In this document: positions 1 to 12,352 of the stretch, piece by piece
Position numbering within the stretch: the first letter of the stretch is position 1
Layout: each line of letters starts with the position of its first letter
Source: Alentia gelatinosa
Taxonomy: Eukaryota > Annelida > Polychaeta > Phyllodocida > Polynoidae
Direction of reading: 5' to 3'
Assembly (NCBI GenBank): GCA_950022655.1
Contig: OX465579.1
Location: forward strand, 82,358,515 to 82,422,514
Length of the DNA: 64,000 nt
Made by a program: the position numbers and the translations under genes
The notes under the pieces: generated by a model
Told to the model about the DNA's origin: nothing
Database searches by the model: none
What the model saw: only the letters and a program-made list of their open reading frames with translations

Positions 1-3000
1 CTGCCGGCCGGATCGGGTTGGCAGCTGTTGAGGGCTTTGTGTGTATGTGCGGAAGGGGGAGGGACGGGTTGCTCTCCAAATGACGACAGATCGCAACTGA
101 CGAGTGAGCAGCAGGCACGACAGGGTGAGCAGATGAACAGCTCACGGGGGTGGGGGAGAGGGGCCGCAAACCTTTTGTATGATATATAAGGGTCCACTTG
201 TGTGCAGCATTCATTTCTTTAGAATTTGAAAGTTTATCGCTCAACTTTCCTTTTAGGCAAATGGAGTCTCACACATTATGACCTGTATGCCATACCTGCA
301 GGTGTATAGGAACTTTGCGATAACATTTTTCTTTTCCCCGCAGTCTTATACGCAAGCGACCAGTGCATACCTAGTTATCTATCTAACCATCAACTGTGAT
401 ATCTAGCCTGGTCAGAGTTGACATGGTAGTAGTATCATGGGCACATTCCTCCGTCTAGCTGCGCGTCACGATTTCTGTAAAGCGGTATCCGTCTGCAGAT
501 AACACTTCTTGTAGCTCACCGCTGGCTTACCCTGGCTAGACACGGACATGTACATGGCTTAATGGTATCGACAAGAGAGTCCCTGAGTTATATCACAGGA
601 GTACAGGTATATCACCACTGAGTGATAAAGCTATGTGCCAAATTAGATCTATGGAATCCCGGAGCTCTAAACCTGTCTCCTCTCAATGTTTTCCAGAGGC
701 CAGTTCGCCACTAACAAGCTCCTGCACCTGTGTTACACCAAACAATCGCCCATCTGCCCGCTGTCACGTCAAATATAGGCGCTGTTGGGGGCATGGCGAA
801 ATTAGACGTTTGTATCCTAGCCTGTAGTATGGTGAGAATCACTTTGAGTATCGACGACCATATTTAAAAACTGACTGTCAAAGTTGAATTATGACCCATA
901 AATAGTTGTTTAAAAAAGGAAGTGGAAATCTGTGTGGCCATAGACTTGCCCAAGTGTTTGATTTCTGTTGGATATTTCCATAGTTTTATCTAAATCGGTG
1001 CTGTGATGAATGCTATTATCAAGAATATGTTTACCCTTAGATTTCGCTCTTCTTCTTCTTCTAATAAAATCAAACTTGGACCTGTTCCCTTCGACCTCCT
1101 GCAGTACAATCCCGTTATACGTCACATCACATTTTATAGGCAACACTAACCTATACGAATAATGTAGATGGAAACAAAGTACTACAGATGTCATGAAATA
1201 TCTGATCACCAGGAATCCTAACACTACTCGTGTTGACCCCGTTCTATATGATCAAAGACATTGTTATTGCAATCGCATTCATTGTGACTGTAGGGTAATT
1301 CAATATAACATCACTGGTATTATTTGTAAAGTGGCTGTCGCTGAGAAGTTATACATGAAGACTATCTGTGCAATAAGCTTGTCATTGCTGAAATCACCGG
1401 TGTTGTGATAGGAACGCTAACCATTCTCTACCGCTAGCCACTGTTCCTGTTTGGAAAAGTCTTTCCCTCTTTTTTTCTCCCCTCCCTCCTTCATTTTTTT
1501 TTTTTTCAGGGCCCGAAGCCATATCGTGTAGGTCGGTCGGTAGAACCACTCAGCAACAGTAAACGTGTTTAGGAAAAAGGGAAGATAACGCCTTCCAGTT
1601 GTGCCATTTATTTTAGTAGTCTTGGAGAGAGCTACATAATTCACAAATACTGACCAAGACAGAGTAGAGTTTGCTAAAGAATTATGCTTTGGTGGGGAAA
1701 AGTATGCGTTCCAGGTGAAAAATATACAAGCGTTACATTCATGTTCAGTCCTCCCATTCATTTTGGTCTAACTCGAAATGCAAAAGGTCAAGTGTAATGG
1801 TAGTATAACCTGTTTTTCTCAGAAAGCTCTACAGTGTGGAAAGCAATAGGTCAGTGAGGTCAACCACAAAGTAAGATTGTTGGGATCCTCCCTTGCCTTA
1901 TTGTCTCCTAATGTTTTATCCCCCAACTCCCTATGTCTGATATCCGATCTTGCCGTGGAAATTGTATCTCTTCAGGAGGGATCCTCTCTGGGCATCTGAG
2001 CGCAGGTCCCGGAGGTGTCCCTGCTCTGGGTGGACCCTGGATGCTCCTGCCTGCGGTGATCGTACATCACGCGTTATGCCACATCTCTTACGTGCGTTAT
2101 ACGCCACATTCCCACCCGCCAAGTGTGTACGACTCAGCTCACAGAAGTGCCAACTATGACGCAGTTTCCTATCTTTTTTTGACTGTATTTTTTTGCTGAG
2201 ACACTTAGGTACGTCTATGATTTCTTGAAACGTGTATCAGGAACCACTTTGAGGGAAGAGACTAGAGGCAAGTTGGTAAATCGAGTAGATTGTGGTGCTC
2301 TGCCTCCTGAGTGAGCGGCTCTGAGCCAGGTGGAGAGCCATGAGCAGCTCGCCATGTGAAGGTCGTCTGAACTGGGTCACGACCATCTGGGTACTCCACA
2401 GGTCAGTCAGGTGCCTCCACTAACCGCCCAATACACACAGATAACGCCACCATCCAACACACAAAGCAGCGCTTTGTGTCAGATGTCCTATCCGATTCAG
2501 CTTCTCCGAGAGTCCACTCTACTGGAGAGCTCATTATATATTGGGTCAAAGCTAGCTTAAAGCTTACCAAACAAAAGTACGCTCGTTTCAGTGTCCACCT
2601 CCAGAGTTGACGAGAATATTTACCCTTTTTTCATTTTTTCCCCCTAAAAAAGTGTTCATTTATGGATATATAGTATGCTTATGTCATCGAAACATTTCAG
2701 AACACTGACACCATTTCTCTGAAAATACTCCCCACATTGAGGCCAGTAGGACCCGAAATCATCCGTCCTGGTGGTCACATCGGTAAGATAAGGGTCTGAT
2801 TGGGGGTTCCATACCTGGGTTACTCTTCACCGATATGATTTACAACGCATTTAGAGCCGTACAACGTCAGGTAGAGCTACTCCCAGTACAGGAAAACATC
2901 TATCATAATCCTGTGGTTATCATCAGCGCCATGTTGGTCGTCCTGATGTGTACCATAGCTGAACTACTGCTCAGAGGTGCCGATAACACACGGTCAGACC

Positions 3001-5540
3001 ACGATTTATCTCATCTCGTCTTCTCTCGGAATGTCGGACACTCAACTCCTACTACTCACTGAGACCAATTCCTCAAGTACATCAAATTTTTCCGGATCTA
3101 TAAAGAAGATACCGTGCGTATTTCTGGGAAATTTATGATAAAAATAAACTTATAAATTCGGATAGCAGGGCTAGATTTGGTTCCAGCAGAAAGAGTACAC
3201 CAAGGCTGTGAGGCCTTTGATGGTGGCAATCAATTGGCAACCCCATCCTATACCAGTCAAGGTCGATGCAGGTAAATGTCTGAGGAGGTGGAGTACAGTG
3301 GCAGTGGCTCATCGTGGTGGTTGGGGTGTCAGTCAGCACCCTCCTCTGATAGTAAGATGTACAGGTGCTGGAGGCGGGTTTGCTGGTAGCAGCCCCAGGA
3401 GTGCAGCATCCAGGCTGTGGCCGCCTCCAACCCTGCCAGCCAGCAGCACCCGATGATGACGAGTGCCGTTAACCCTCATAGCTCTCTACGTAATATGGAT
3501 CATCCACACTAACTAAATTACTAAGGTCACCTTGGGCTGTGTTGCAAAAATAGTTCGCGGCAAGGAAATATACGATTTTTCAATACTATATCCTGTTTAT
3601 GAATTTTCTCACAACCACATCCATGATGAAGACTTCCATCGAATGATATATAAATTTTCTTTTAAGTTCATTTCAATGTAAACTACTTTATCATAAGAGA
3701 ACCCTCCTGCCTTCACCTCAGTAGGTGTAAGAGGGCATCCTATAACCTGAGGTAAGGCGACGTAAGGTGGGATGTAGTGAGTTCTGGTACCTTCCAAACC
3801 TAATTGGTTAATGGGGATGGGGTAAATGGAGCTATAACCTTTTAACTGGACTTGGATGGTGGTAATTGTTGCTAAAATATACTCGTACTTGGTGTTTGAA
3901 CCGAAAACCAGGCTGATTAGAAGCTGTAATCACCCACTACTAGCTACTACGCTAAACAGAACCACACACACCCCTCCTTTTCAAAAGAAATGTATTTATT
4001 CTCTTTTAAAAGGAACCAATTTGCGTAAGGAGAGTTCGGAACCTTTCGGTTTGATATCAAATTTTGCATATCTTGCATCATGTGGCTATGGCTGTGATTA
4101 AATCAAAACCACATGGGAATCTGCATACTTGAAGGAATACAAGGACGATAAGACTGTGTACTTAATGTGTTTTTTCCCTCTAAAAACAGATTCCTGATCA
4201 CAGGTGTTGGCTTTACGCATATAATCGGGAAAATTCTCGAGCAGTGGCGTTAGAACGTGCTCCTCGCTATAAATACAGAAGCGAAGCAGTATGCCTTTCT
4301 GTTGATCTCATCTACAAACAAATCAACACCGATGAAACTCACACTGCGACATTTTTCTCTAATACCGTGTCACACGAGAAAGGCCTGATTATATAAACCA
4401 CAAGTTTCCATTATCTTACAAAAACAAATCAGCCGCTTAAAAAGCGGGCCAACCGGTCCCAGACGCGGGCCAGTGCTGGTTACCGGGTGGTGTCTAGCGG
4501 CACCGTGCCGGTCCCCAGCTGAACATACCTGGGGTAATATTCGGGCTGCAGGGAAGCAGCTGAGAAATGTGGATATGGCCCACAGATAAGACAAACAAAC
4601 TTTGCGCCCTGAGCTCGCCGACATGCTTCTGTGGTAACAGCCCAAACTGCAGGAGGTCAGGCAATGACAGGGATACATCGTCGACCTCGCTCGTGGAGGT
4701 TTCTCCAGGGGGGCAAAGCCCAATCGTAAACTGACTTGGGCAATGAGATGTGTCAAGAGCTACCAGAGCTCTGCTGTCCCAGAGATGAGGAGAAGGAGGG
4801 AAGTTCCCCGCCAGCTCTACCTACTACTGTGAGGGTCAAACTTAGCGAGCATGACTCACCGTATGAGTTTTTATCTAAGTGAATAACTGCCGGGTCAGGC
4901 TGGTGGAGGCTCACCTCTAAAACGTACTGCATTATATGCGCTCCTACACATTAAACAAACACTACCGTTGGGATGCTTCCAATGGATATTTACATTGGTT
5001 CTTTACATTTACCTGTACCACAGTTATGAATGAGGCATATTCCGTCACCTCCACGCTCATGACTTGTATCGGAGATAGCGCAAGTCACTCTCAAAAGTCA
5101 GTTTACATGATATGTACGCAACCTGCATGCATCCTACATGCTTTCTGGTGACGCCATACTGTTTTATCTGGTGCACAATTGCTTTCTATGTGCAGGCATA
5201 CTAGCGGAGGATACGATGTCCATACAGCACAATGCACAAACACGGCCAGTAGCAGCGCCGACAAACATGCCAGCCCGCCCTCTGCCGGGCCGTGTGCGAG
5301 CTTCACTCCACATCTGGGTCAAAGGTCAAGGGTCAGGGATCTCTAGCGCACAGGAGACACGGATATCCTCCTAGGATCCTGTCAGTCTGTACACTATCCT
5401 TGTGTAGACCATGGCAAAAAATGTTCATTATTTTATTCTCATTTTGCTCCTGTTGAGAAATAATCCTATGTATCAATTATGTGTGTAGTCAGTATTCATA
5501 TTATAGAGGAAACCTATGAGTGTTTAGGGTCTGAGGTCGT
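1..5540. other. Non-coding DNA, no gene recognised
   Basis: No exon, RNA gene or intact mobile element could be supported here. Open frames are short and resemble no family I know. A 13-base T run lies at 1494-1506. If the myosin gene at 44.9-46.8 kb continues to lower coordinates beyond the window, this stretch would be inside its intron. That is inference only. Confidence 0.6.
2765..2825 (+). repeat. Possible tRNA-derived SINE head
   Basis: The sequence has an A-box-like TGGTCACATCGG and, about 35 bases later, a B-box-like GGTTCCATACC. That spacing fits a pol III internal promoter. No clear cloverleaf or acceptor stem was found, so it is at best a degraded tRNA-derived SINE head and could be chance. 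Confidence 0.22.
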
Positions 5541-5785
5541 ATCCCATCGAGTTTGAATCACGAGGCGAAGCCGCGTGAATAACATAGTGATTCAAACGAG
5601 ATGGGATCGAGCTCTGACACTAACCTTGAATGGGTTTCTGAATTTATCTCACCCTTAAAATTGACTAATGGGCTATGATTTGTGACATAATCCCCCATTG
5701 GATATTTTTCCTAAATATCTAATGGGCGGTAGATACGAGTTCCCAATGTTAAGTCTATGGAGACAAAATACCAGGGGTGAGATAA
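5541..5785 (+). repeat. Composite hairpin + TIR-module repeat, copy A
   Basis: Two modules lie side by side. Module 1 (5541-5607) is an inverted repeat with 21-base arms (starting ATCCCATC, two mismatches) around a loop that carries a nested hairpin, CACGAGGCGAAGCCGCGTG. Module 2 (5644-5785, 142 bp) starts TTATCTCACCC and ends GGGGTGAGATAA, an inverted terminal repeat, and contains CAATGTTAAGTCTATG internally. The same two-module order recurs at 44265-44537 and, in reverse orientation, at 51257-51539. It has no coding capacity and looks like a non-autonomous element. The superfamily was not recognised. Confidence 0.7.
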
Positions 5786-8700
5786 TGGTCTGTATGTGTG
5801 CCGTGGTGGGCTGTTTGTCTCGGCTGGCAGGGTGTCGTGATATGGCTCGCCCATCCCCACTCTGCCCCAGCACGCTGTGCACTCTTCACAAGCATTCCTG
5901 TTCTGTGTCATCTGCATCCCAATCTCTGCTACAGACACTTTCACCCGCACTGTTCTGTGACGTCTACGTGTCTGTCTCTGGCACAAGTTACTTTACCTGC
6001 AGTGCTCTGTTCTGCCTTGACTCGTGTGCAAACAAACAAACATGGCTCGTGACATACCTATTTTCGAGTACTGTTCAAACGACATCTACGTTGTATGCTT
6101 GGATTTAGTTGTTGCTAAAAAAGATATCAAACTAATCCCGGATGGTCACGCAAACGATACAACAGACCAGAACGGCTTGCCCTCTTCTAAAAAGGCTGGT
6201 GAAAAATAGTTGAGAGAAACTAACAATATCTACAGACCAGGCGCTGAATTGGAGTCTCTCTGCTAATCTCTCATAGCAATATTTATGAAGTAGGTTGAAC
6301 ATCGCTCTATCATGACGGTGCGAAACATATACCTATATTTATTCAAGGTGTTGAAGGAACGACAAACTCCATGTTGACTCAATAAAATACGATTACTACT
6401 ATATTTATTCAGTAGATGTCCAGTATGATATGTATATTCGGCGTTTCGGTGTGTATGGGTAGTCTGTGGTCAATAAAGCTAGCCTGATGCACCACGGCTG
6501 TGTCTGTGTTTGGAGAATGATGGGCTGAGCTGGTTCCTGGAAACCGGCCAGCCTGGTCTAGTACAATGTCTACTGAATCGTAACGGAGTCGTGTCAGACA
6601 TGTACGGATAAAAGACGACAGGCCAATTAAAAGACCATATCTACCACATATAAACACCCCCCCCCCCCATTTACTCGACTACTAATGCCTCTAAACGCTC
6701 TCTTTTTGTCGCGTCAATGATACCAAACTTCTTATAGTTGTTGCTACTGTTGATGTTGTTGAAGAAGAAAAACGGTTTTCAGAATCCGCCTCTAGTTGGG
6801 TTTCCTGGAACTTCTTTATTCGAACCTATGCAACCCTACACTACACAAGCCCTCTGGGTCCCTTCCTACCACAAAAGACCTACATATTCCTCACTTTAAA
6901 AAAACTATAGCCTACCTATATCATGAGATGTCGAATGGTGTGGTGTTTTTGTTGTTGCTGTTTGCTTTTTAATAAAACTTTTATTGTGGACATACAGAGC
7001 AGGTGTGGCAACTATCCCTTCAACGTTTGATATTCGAACAACCTTTACATGCATAATCATGTTTGACTAGTCACACTATTATTAGACGTTTTCTTCACAA
7101 CCTACTTGCAGTGGAGCAGAAAGCTAAGTGGGGCAGCGGGCAAATAGTAAAAGAACAATAGATGAACCCACAGGTGGTGGTGTTCGTGAAGTTGGAATTA
7201 TTTTCCAGACGAGTATTTCTCAGCACAGAGGGTGTTTGTGTTGGACGTTATTAAAATGTCGCAGTGAGAAAATAGGGGAAATCGTTTTGTCCGCGAGCCT
7301 CCCTGCCCCATTTATTTATATGCCCGTAAATCTACCTGTAATGATAATGTGCCTCGTAAAACTTAAGTCAACATAGACAGGTGGCTCTACATGAATGCAT
7401 GTAGATGTAGAACTTGCATAAGGAGATTTCCGAGATCCTCTAACATGTTCCTCTTAATCAGGAGGGTCTAGCTGAAAACTGTAAAACTCGAGGCAGTATT
7501 TGTGTATGTATATAGAAAGTGTGGACTTACGTGCAGAGAATTGACTGGTCTTCACGATCTGTAAAATACAAGAGATGATTTTTATGACATGTTAATATAC
7601 TGAATACATCTAAGTCAAATAAAAGAGTGAAAAGTTAGAACAACCAATGGATACCGATTGCATTTTCACATAAACGTGCATCTTACTTAAACATTGCTAT
7701 CTGGAAACTTCAACGAAAGTTGTATAAAAAATGTACCGCAGTTGAAGTATAGAGGTTCTTTTAGTGTGCTGCATTTGATATTCGTATATATACATATATA
7801 TCCTATGTGGTACATAACAGTACACCTTTGATTACCGTCAATCCACTACTAGTATTTTGACTTTTCAATATAACAAGTGTTTCTATTAAACTTGTTAACA
7901 GTAAAAAAGCACTGTCGTAAGGGGATAATGAAGAGATAATTGGTTCGCCCCTGAATACAATGAAAGGTGGCCATTTACATTCCATTTCACCAGACTCCTT
8001 ATTTCTTTCGAGATGTCTGAACTAACAATATGCTATAGAATATATTCTCTCTCAACCTCAGAGTACACCCTGGTTAGCCTGAATCAGTCAGTCGGTTTTA
8101 CACCTGTATGGTCCCTCACACCCCCTTTTCCTCGCAGGTAAAAATCTGCGCCATACCCTAGCATACCCCTACCGGCCCCATAATGCGACACCCAATGTTA
8201 GGAGGAGCAGAAACATATGCAGCTTTCCCCTGCACATAACATCGTCATGACGCCGCGTGTAAAAACACCCAACGTCCTGCGGGCTGTTGAAAGGTAATGT
8301 CTCTTGTCCCTGCCGAGTAGAGTAAGCCTCGCGGCACACTTTACATCCAGGTGCTTCTACTCCGCATGCTTTTTGAGAAAAGGAAAGCCACCGGTGAAAA
8401 AGTTGTCGTTCCCTTTCTGCAGTCTACCCACCACCCTGAATGTGTTATTGTCTGAGAAAAGGTGCTCAGTAAATAGACCGTAGGTATGAGGCGACCCTAT
8501 AGTTATGTCACATTTATCATACAATATGTCATCTACTGATGGCTACCACCTCCTCCAATACTAATATCGACCTGATTTTAGTCCACAGACTGTTCTCTGT
8601 TCAATATCGACGTTTAGGAAACCGATATCTGTGATTAGGATGTTTGATCAATAGTAGCCAACGCCCACTCTCAAAAACAAAAAAAAACAAAAATGCAGTG

Positions 8701-9631
8701 AGAACGAACAGAGGCAAGGATTGTCTTATTTTGACTCCCGATGAAAATTCTTGTCCTCTTTCATTATGTTAATCGGTGCTACGTTTATGCACACAATGCA
8801 GTTGGAATATACATTAACACATATTAACTTGTGGAAATATTATTAATTTCGTACTAACACTTTCTATTGTTGATGTTCATGTAATCTACTCCATCCATTT
8901 GCATAATCATAGCTTCATTGTATCTGCCAAGTGCACTCAAGAGTATAGTTAGGAAAACTACTTTATGAAGAGCCATGTCTTCACAGAGAGATCAATGTGC
9001 GTATCCCTCCCTCAGACGTAGTGGGCCTCCTCAGACAATCTCAGCGAGACTTGGCTGGGATGAGTACCAATCAGTGTGGGACGGCGATACGTTTCCCTTT
9101 CTACGTCTCTGGTCTTCGCGTTAGATCCCTAACCCCAGCCAAGTAGACATATCTCAGCTCCACAAACCAGGCACAGGCACGGGCAAGCTAGAGCACCAAT
9201 GGAGACTTCTGACGTAGTTTACAATGTACAGAAGGGCTCTATCAATATATGATATACTGGTTGGGCCCACTTTACTGTACGAGTTGCAAACCATATATCT
9301 TAAATCGCAACCCAGTTGGAGCTTAATTGAATCGAAAGATGTGGCGAGGTTAACAATACGAGTCTTTGTTTTACAGTGTGAACCGGTAGAGTCAAGTTCA
9401 AAAGGTGGACAGTTGAGAATGTGGCAACTGTCAATCCTTGTTATCAGGTAAACAAGAGGAAAAAGGGGGTGGTAGTAAAAAAAAATTGGTGGTTTAAAAT
9501 ACGAGTGGTCAGGATGATATCCAAGTGGATATTTACCAGCTATATCATTGAGGCCTACATCGACCAAATATAATTGAAATTTTCTTTTTATGTGGCTAGG
9601 TTTGTCAATATAGGTGTAGGCAAATGAGGGA
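5786..9631. other. Non-coding DNA, no gene recognised
   Basis: Nothing coding was recognised. It contains a 12-base C run (6657-6668) and an AT-rich TATATA stretch near 7785-7802. An open frame on the minus strand at 9154-9567 (137 codons) has no family resemblance and looks like chance. Confidence 0.55.
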
Positions 9632-10186
9632 TTAATGCTTCAGTGGGTCCACGACGTTCAGGCCCACTGGTGCATTAGTGTGTAGATGCTTGATCCAATT
9701 GAATTCCAGCAGGTCTCTTAGGTATTTTGCCTTTGCAGTATTTGGTGCCGCATAGACAAGTCGACTATATGTATTGTGACATTGTCAAGACCCATGTGGT
9801 GGGCTGAGTTGAAGTGGTGGGCTGAGTTGAAGTGTGGGGCCACTTCAGTTTCCCGCACATTGTTCTTGGTGATGTTGCCGAAGTGCACTGTGAAGCGCAG
9901 TTTCAGTTCTTGTTTGGTGTGCTCAACATATTGTATGCCGCAGAGTTTACATGTGATGCAGTATACAAGGTTGAAGCTGCAACAGCTCACATTGTATCTG
10001 CTCATATTGGTCCTACCTGAGGTCGTACAGTAGATTCGGCCATCGGTGTTGAGCTTCGGGCAATATCTCCAACTACTGGGTCGGAGACAATAGTTGTTGT
10101 TGGGAATTAACACTGGGGTGTTTTCCGGTTTCAGTTTAGCCCTGACCAAGAGGTCACGCAGGTTTTTTGGGTCACCTGTATGCCCC
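9632..10186 (-). pseudogene. Penelope-like retrotransposon 3' end (GIY-YIG endonuclease region), decayed
   Basis: The minus-strand translation has the layout of the C-terminal endonuclease region of Penelope-like elements (PLEs). First comes a linker ending NLRDLLVRAKL, then a Cys-rich segment, then the GIY-YIG-like core NLVYCITCKLCGIQYVEHTK, then an H-rich segment with HFNSAHH and a V..D.....IHIVD run. After a frame change near 9725 comes the tail WIKHLHTNAPVGLN, with a stop at 9632-9634. An in-frame stop near 10185 and the frameshift mean it is not functional. A short in-frame duplication (9788-9835) repeats FNSAHH. No reverse transcriptase domain was found upstream (higher coordinates), so this is a 5'-truncated copy. 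PLEs use the endonuclease to nick target DNA for target-primed reverse transcription. Confidence 0.8.
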
Positions 10187-12231
10187 TATGGATTTTTGTT
10201 GGTGAAAAACCCCCACCAAAAAAAACAACAGTTAAATTCATTAAATATATTTCTGTGTAGTATTCACCCATATCATATACGTTGCATATAAAACGAGGGC
10301 GGTGATATGGGAGCCATATCGACGTCTGCGTCAATACGGTGAGACACTGACCTAATTTAGAGCGGGATTATTCAGTGACGCGCGTGTGAGCAGACGACAG
10401 TTCAACCCATTATTTGCTCGCTCCGTAGCAGATCGCCATCCTGACGATTAGCCGTCCTGAATTAATTTCTGACTGACAGGCCAAGTTATTGCCTCTCCTA
10501 AAAGTGCTGATAATCCGGGACTCTTGGTAACCCCAAGCCAGACGTCTTAAACTTATAGGACATAAGATCGCAAAAAAATCTCGCTTCCATTTATCAAATA
10601 AAATCCCACTGATGAGGGTCTGTTGTGAGCGGATCAATCTGATCTTTTCTTGGTGAGTGGACAATCTACACTCGGCGGGTCGAGTATCAGCATGACTCAC
10701 TACATGACTCGTACATCCAGACTACATCACGCATCACACGTCTCATACACACAGAGTAGACGCCTGGAGTATCCATATTATTCACCTTCTAAAGCGGTGT
10801 CATCTAATATAAACCACCAGCATGCACACAGTGTGTAAATCTCCCGTCTCTAGGGACTTTACAAAATGACTGCGTAAGCATACTTAATCGCTTCAACTAG
10901 CCTTGAATCTTCGAGGATATAACCGGTATTTGACACGCTTAATTATCAAGGCACACTATACATTATCACTGTATTACAGTAGATCTATGACCTGGATATT
11001 CACTGTCTGTGATAGACAACCACCTGCACCCATACACGAGACTTGATTTACACCGTTCTGAATCTGCACACTGTATCTTAAACTTCATTTAGAAAATGCT
11101 CAGCTTAGCAGGGTTTTCTTGCTGAACAATGCCTACCTCTAACCAATGAAAGGATGAATAGACCGACTATCTTTCTCCTCCCATATCAACTTTCATATAT
11201 CCCCGTCATCAAACGACTGAACGCACGATATCTCGTCAATCGTATGTACGAAAAACTGTCCATGGTCATTCATAAATGTGCATGGACCCATCTCTGGTCC
11301 CTTTAGAACCTACCGAAGGAACGATGTAAACACGATTGAATACAATTTGGCCGAGAGTCATATTCATCGCACGCCGCTCGAGATGTTAATCGATGCGAAG
11401 CAGAGTGCTCTTTCTTTTCTGAGGGTGGGTCGGGGGTCGGAGGAGAGGTACTTATATTATGGTCTGTTGAAAAGATCTGAGGTATTTGTAAACCAATCAC
11501 TAGCATTACACCATCCTTCGTTAACAACTAGTCTGTACCATCTACAATTCTGATACAATAATATAAGACATTCAAACAATAATTAAAATAAAATCATTTG
11601 CATGCAATTTCTAATATGATCTCTTTACGTATAGAACACCTTGTGGATGCATGAACTCTCAAGCTGGCGTATTTAAGACGTTTAACATGTTTCAACAGGC
11701 AACAACAACAGCCTACTGATGGCCGGTCACATGAGGACAAGGTTTTCTCCTCTCCAGTCGCAGAGCTAAGTGAGAGCCTAAGGTTCCTCACCTCGTGAAC
11801 TGGGGTCACCTCAATGTCAGACTCCACTGAGGACAAGGGCACTGTCACTAGTAGGCTTTAGAAGAGTCTTCAAGCATGACATGACCATTGATGATACATA
11901 CCTTAAATTCCCGTTTTTGAATAATGATTGTTTGTATGTTTGTGGTTTAATGACCCTTAGGGTATAGGGACCATCAGTCATGCCCTGATCGATACTATAC
12001 TCTCCTCACTACTTCATACTGATACTCTAGTGGTAGTCATACTAGACGTGTATATTGCTGTTATTGTTGTTGTCGACAGGGATTTGGATTATAACGTATC
12101 CTGCTCGTATATCTTATGCAGGGATATAAGTTCGGGTCAGATGAAAATAAAATTCTTGGGGCATTTGCTCCCTTAGAGAGGCTAAGAAGACGTGGAATGC
12201 ACATCAGTGTCAGTCACAGCGTGGGGCTAAT
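10187..12231. other. Non-coding DNA, no gene recognised
   Basis: No exon or recognisable repeat was supported. Open frames on both strands are under 100 codons and resemble nothing known to me. Confidence 0.55.
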
Positions 12232-12352
12232 GGTCTGTTCAAACCACTATTTTGTTGGCATGAAGGAGGCTCAATTAATATTATTTGTTTTACACAAGAA
12301 AAAAATAATCTTACATACTGAATATAAAAAAAGTTGATTTCTATAGAAAAGA
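12232..12352 (+). repeat. Interspersed repeat family R1, copy 1
   Basis: It contains GTTCAAACCACT, then GGCTCAATTAATATTAT, then TTGTTTTACACAAG and TACTGAATAT in order, ending in an A-rich stretch. The same ordered blocks occur at 20862-20955, 28535-28650 and 29475-29570, all on the plus strand. The GGTTCAAACC-like block resembles a pol III B box, so a SINE is possible. No A box or tRNA head was confirmed. Confidence 0.55.

Noticed and set aside
9154..9567. 137-codon minus frame beside the Penelope remnant
   Set aside because: Not in the remnant's frame and no resemblance to retrotransposon proteins.
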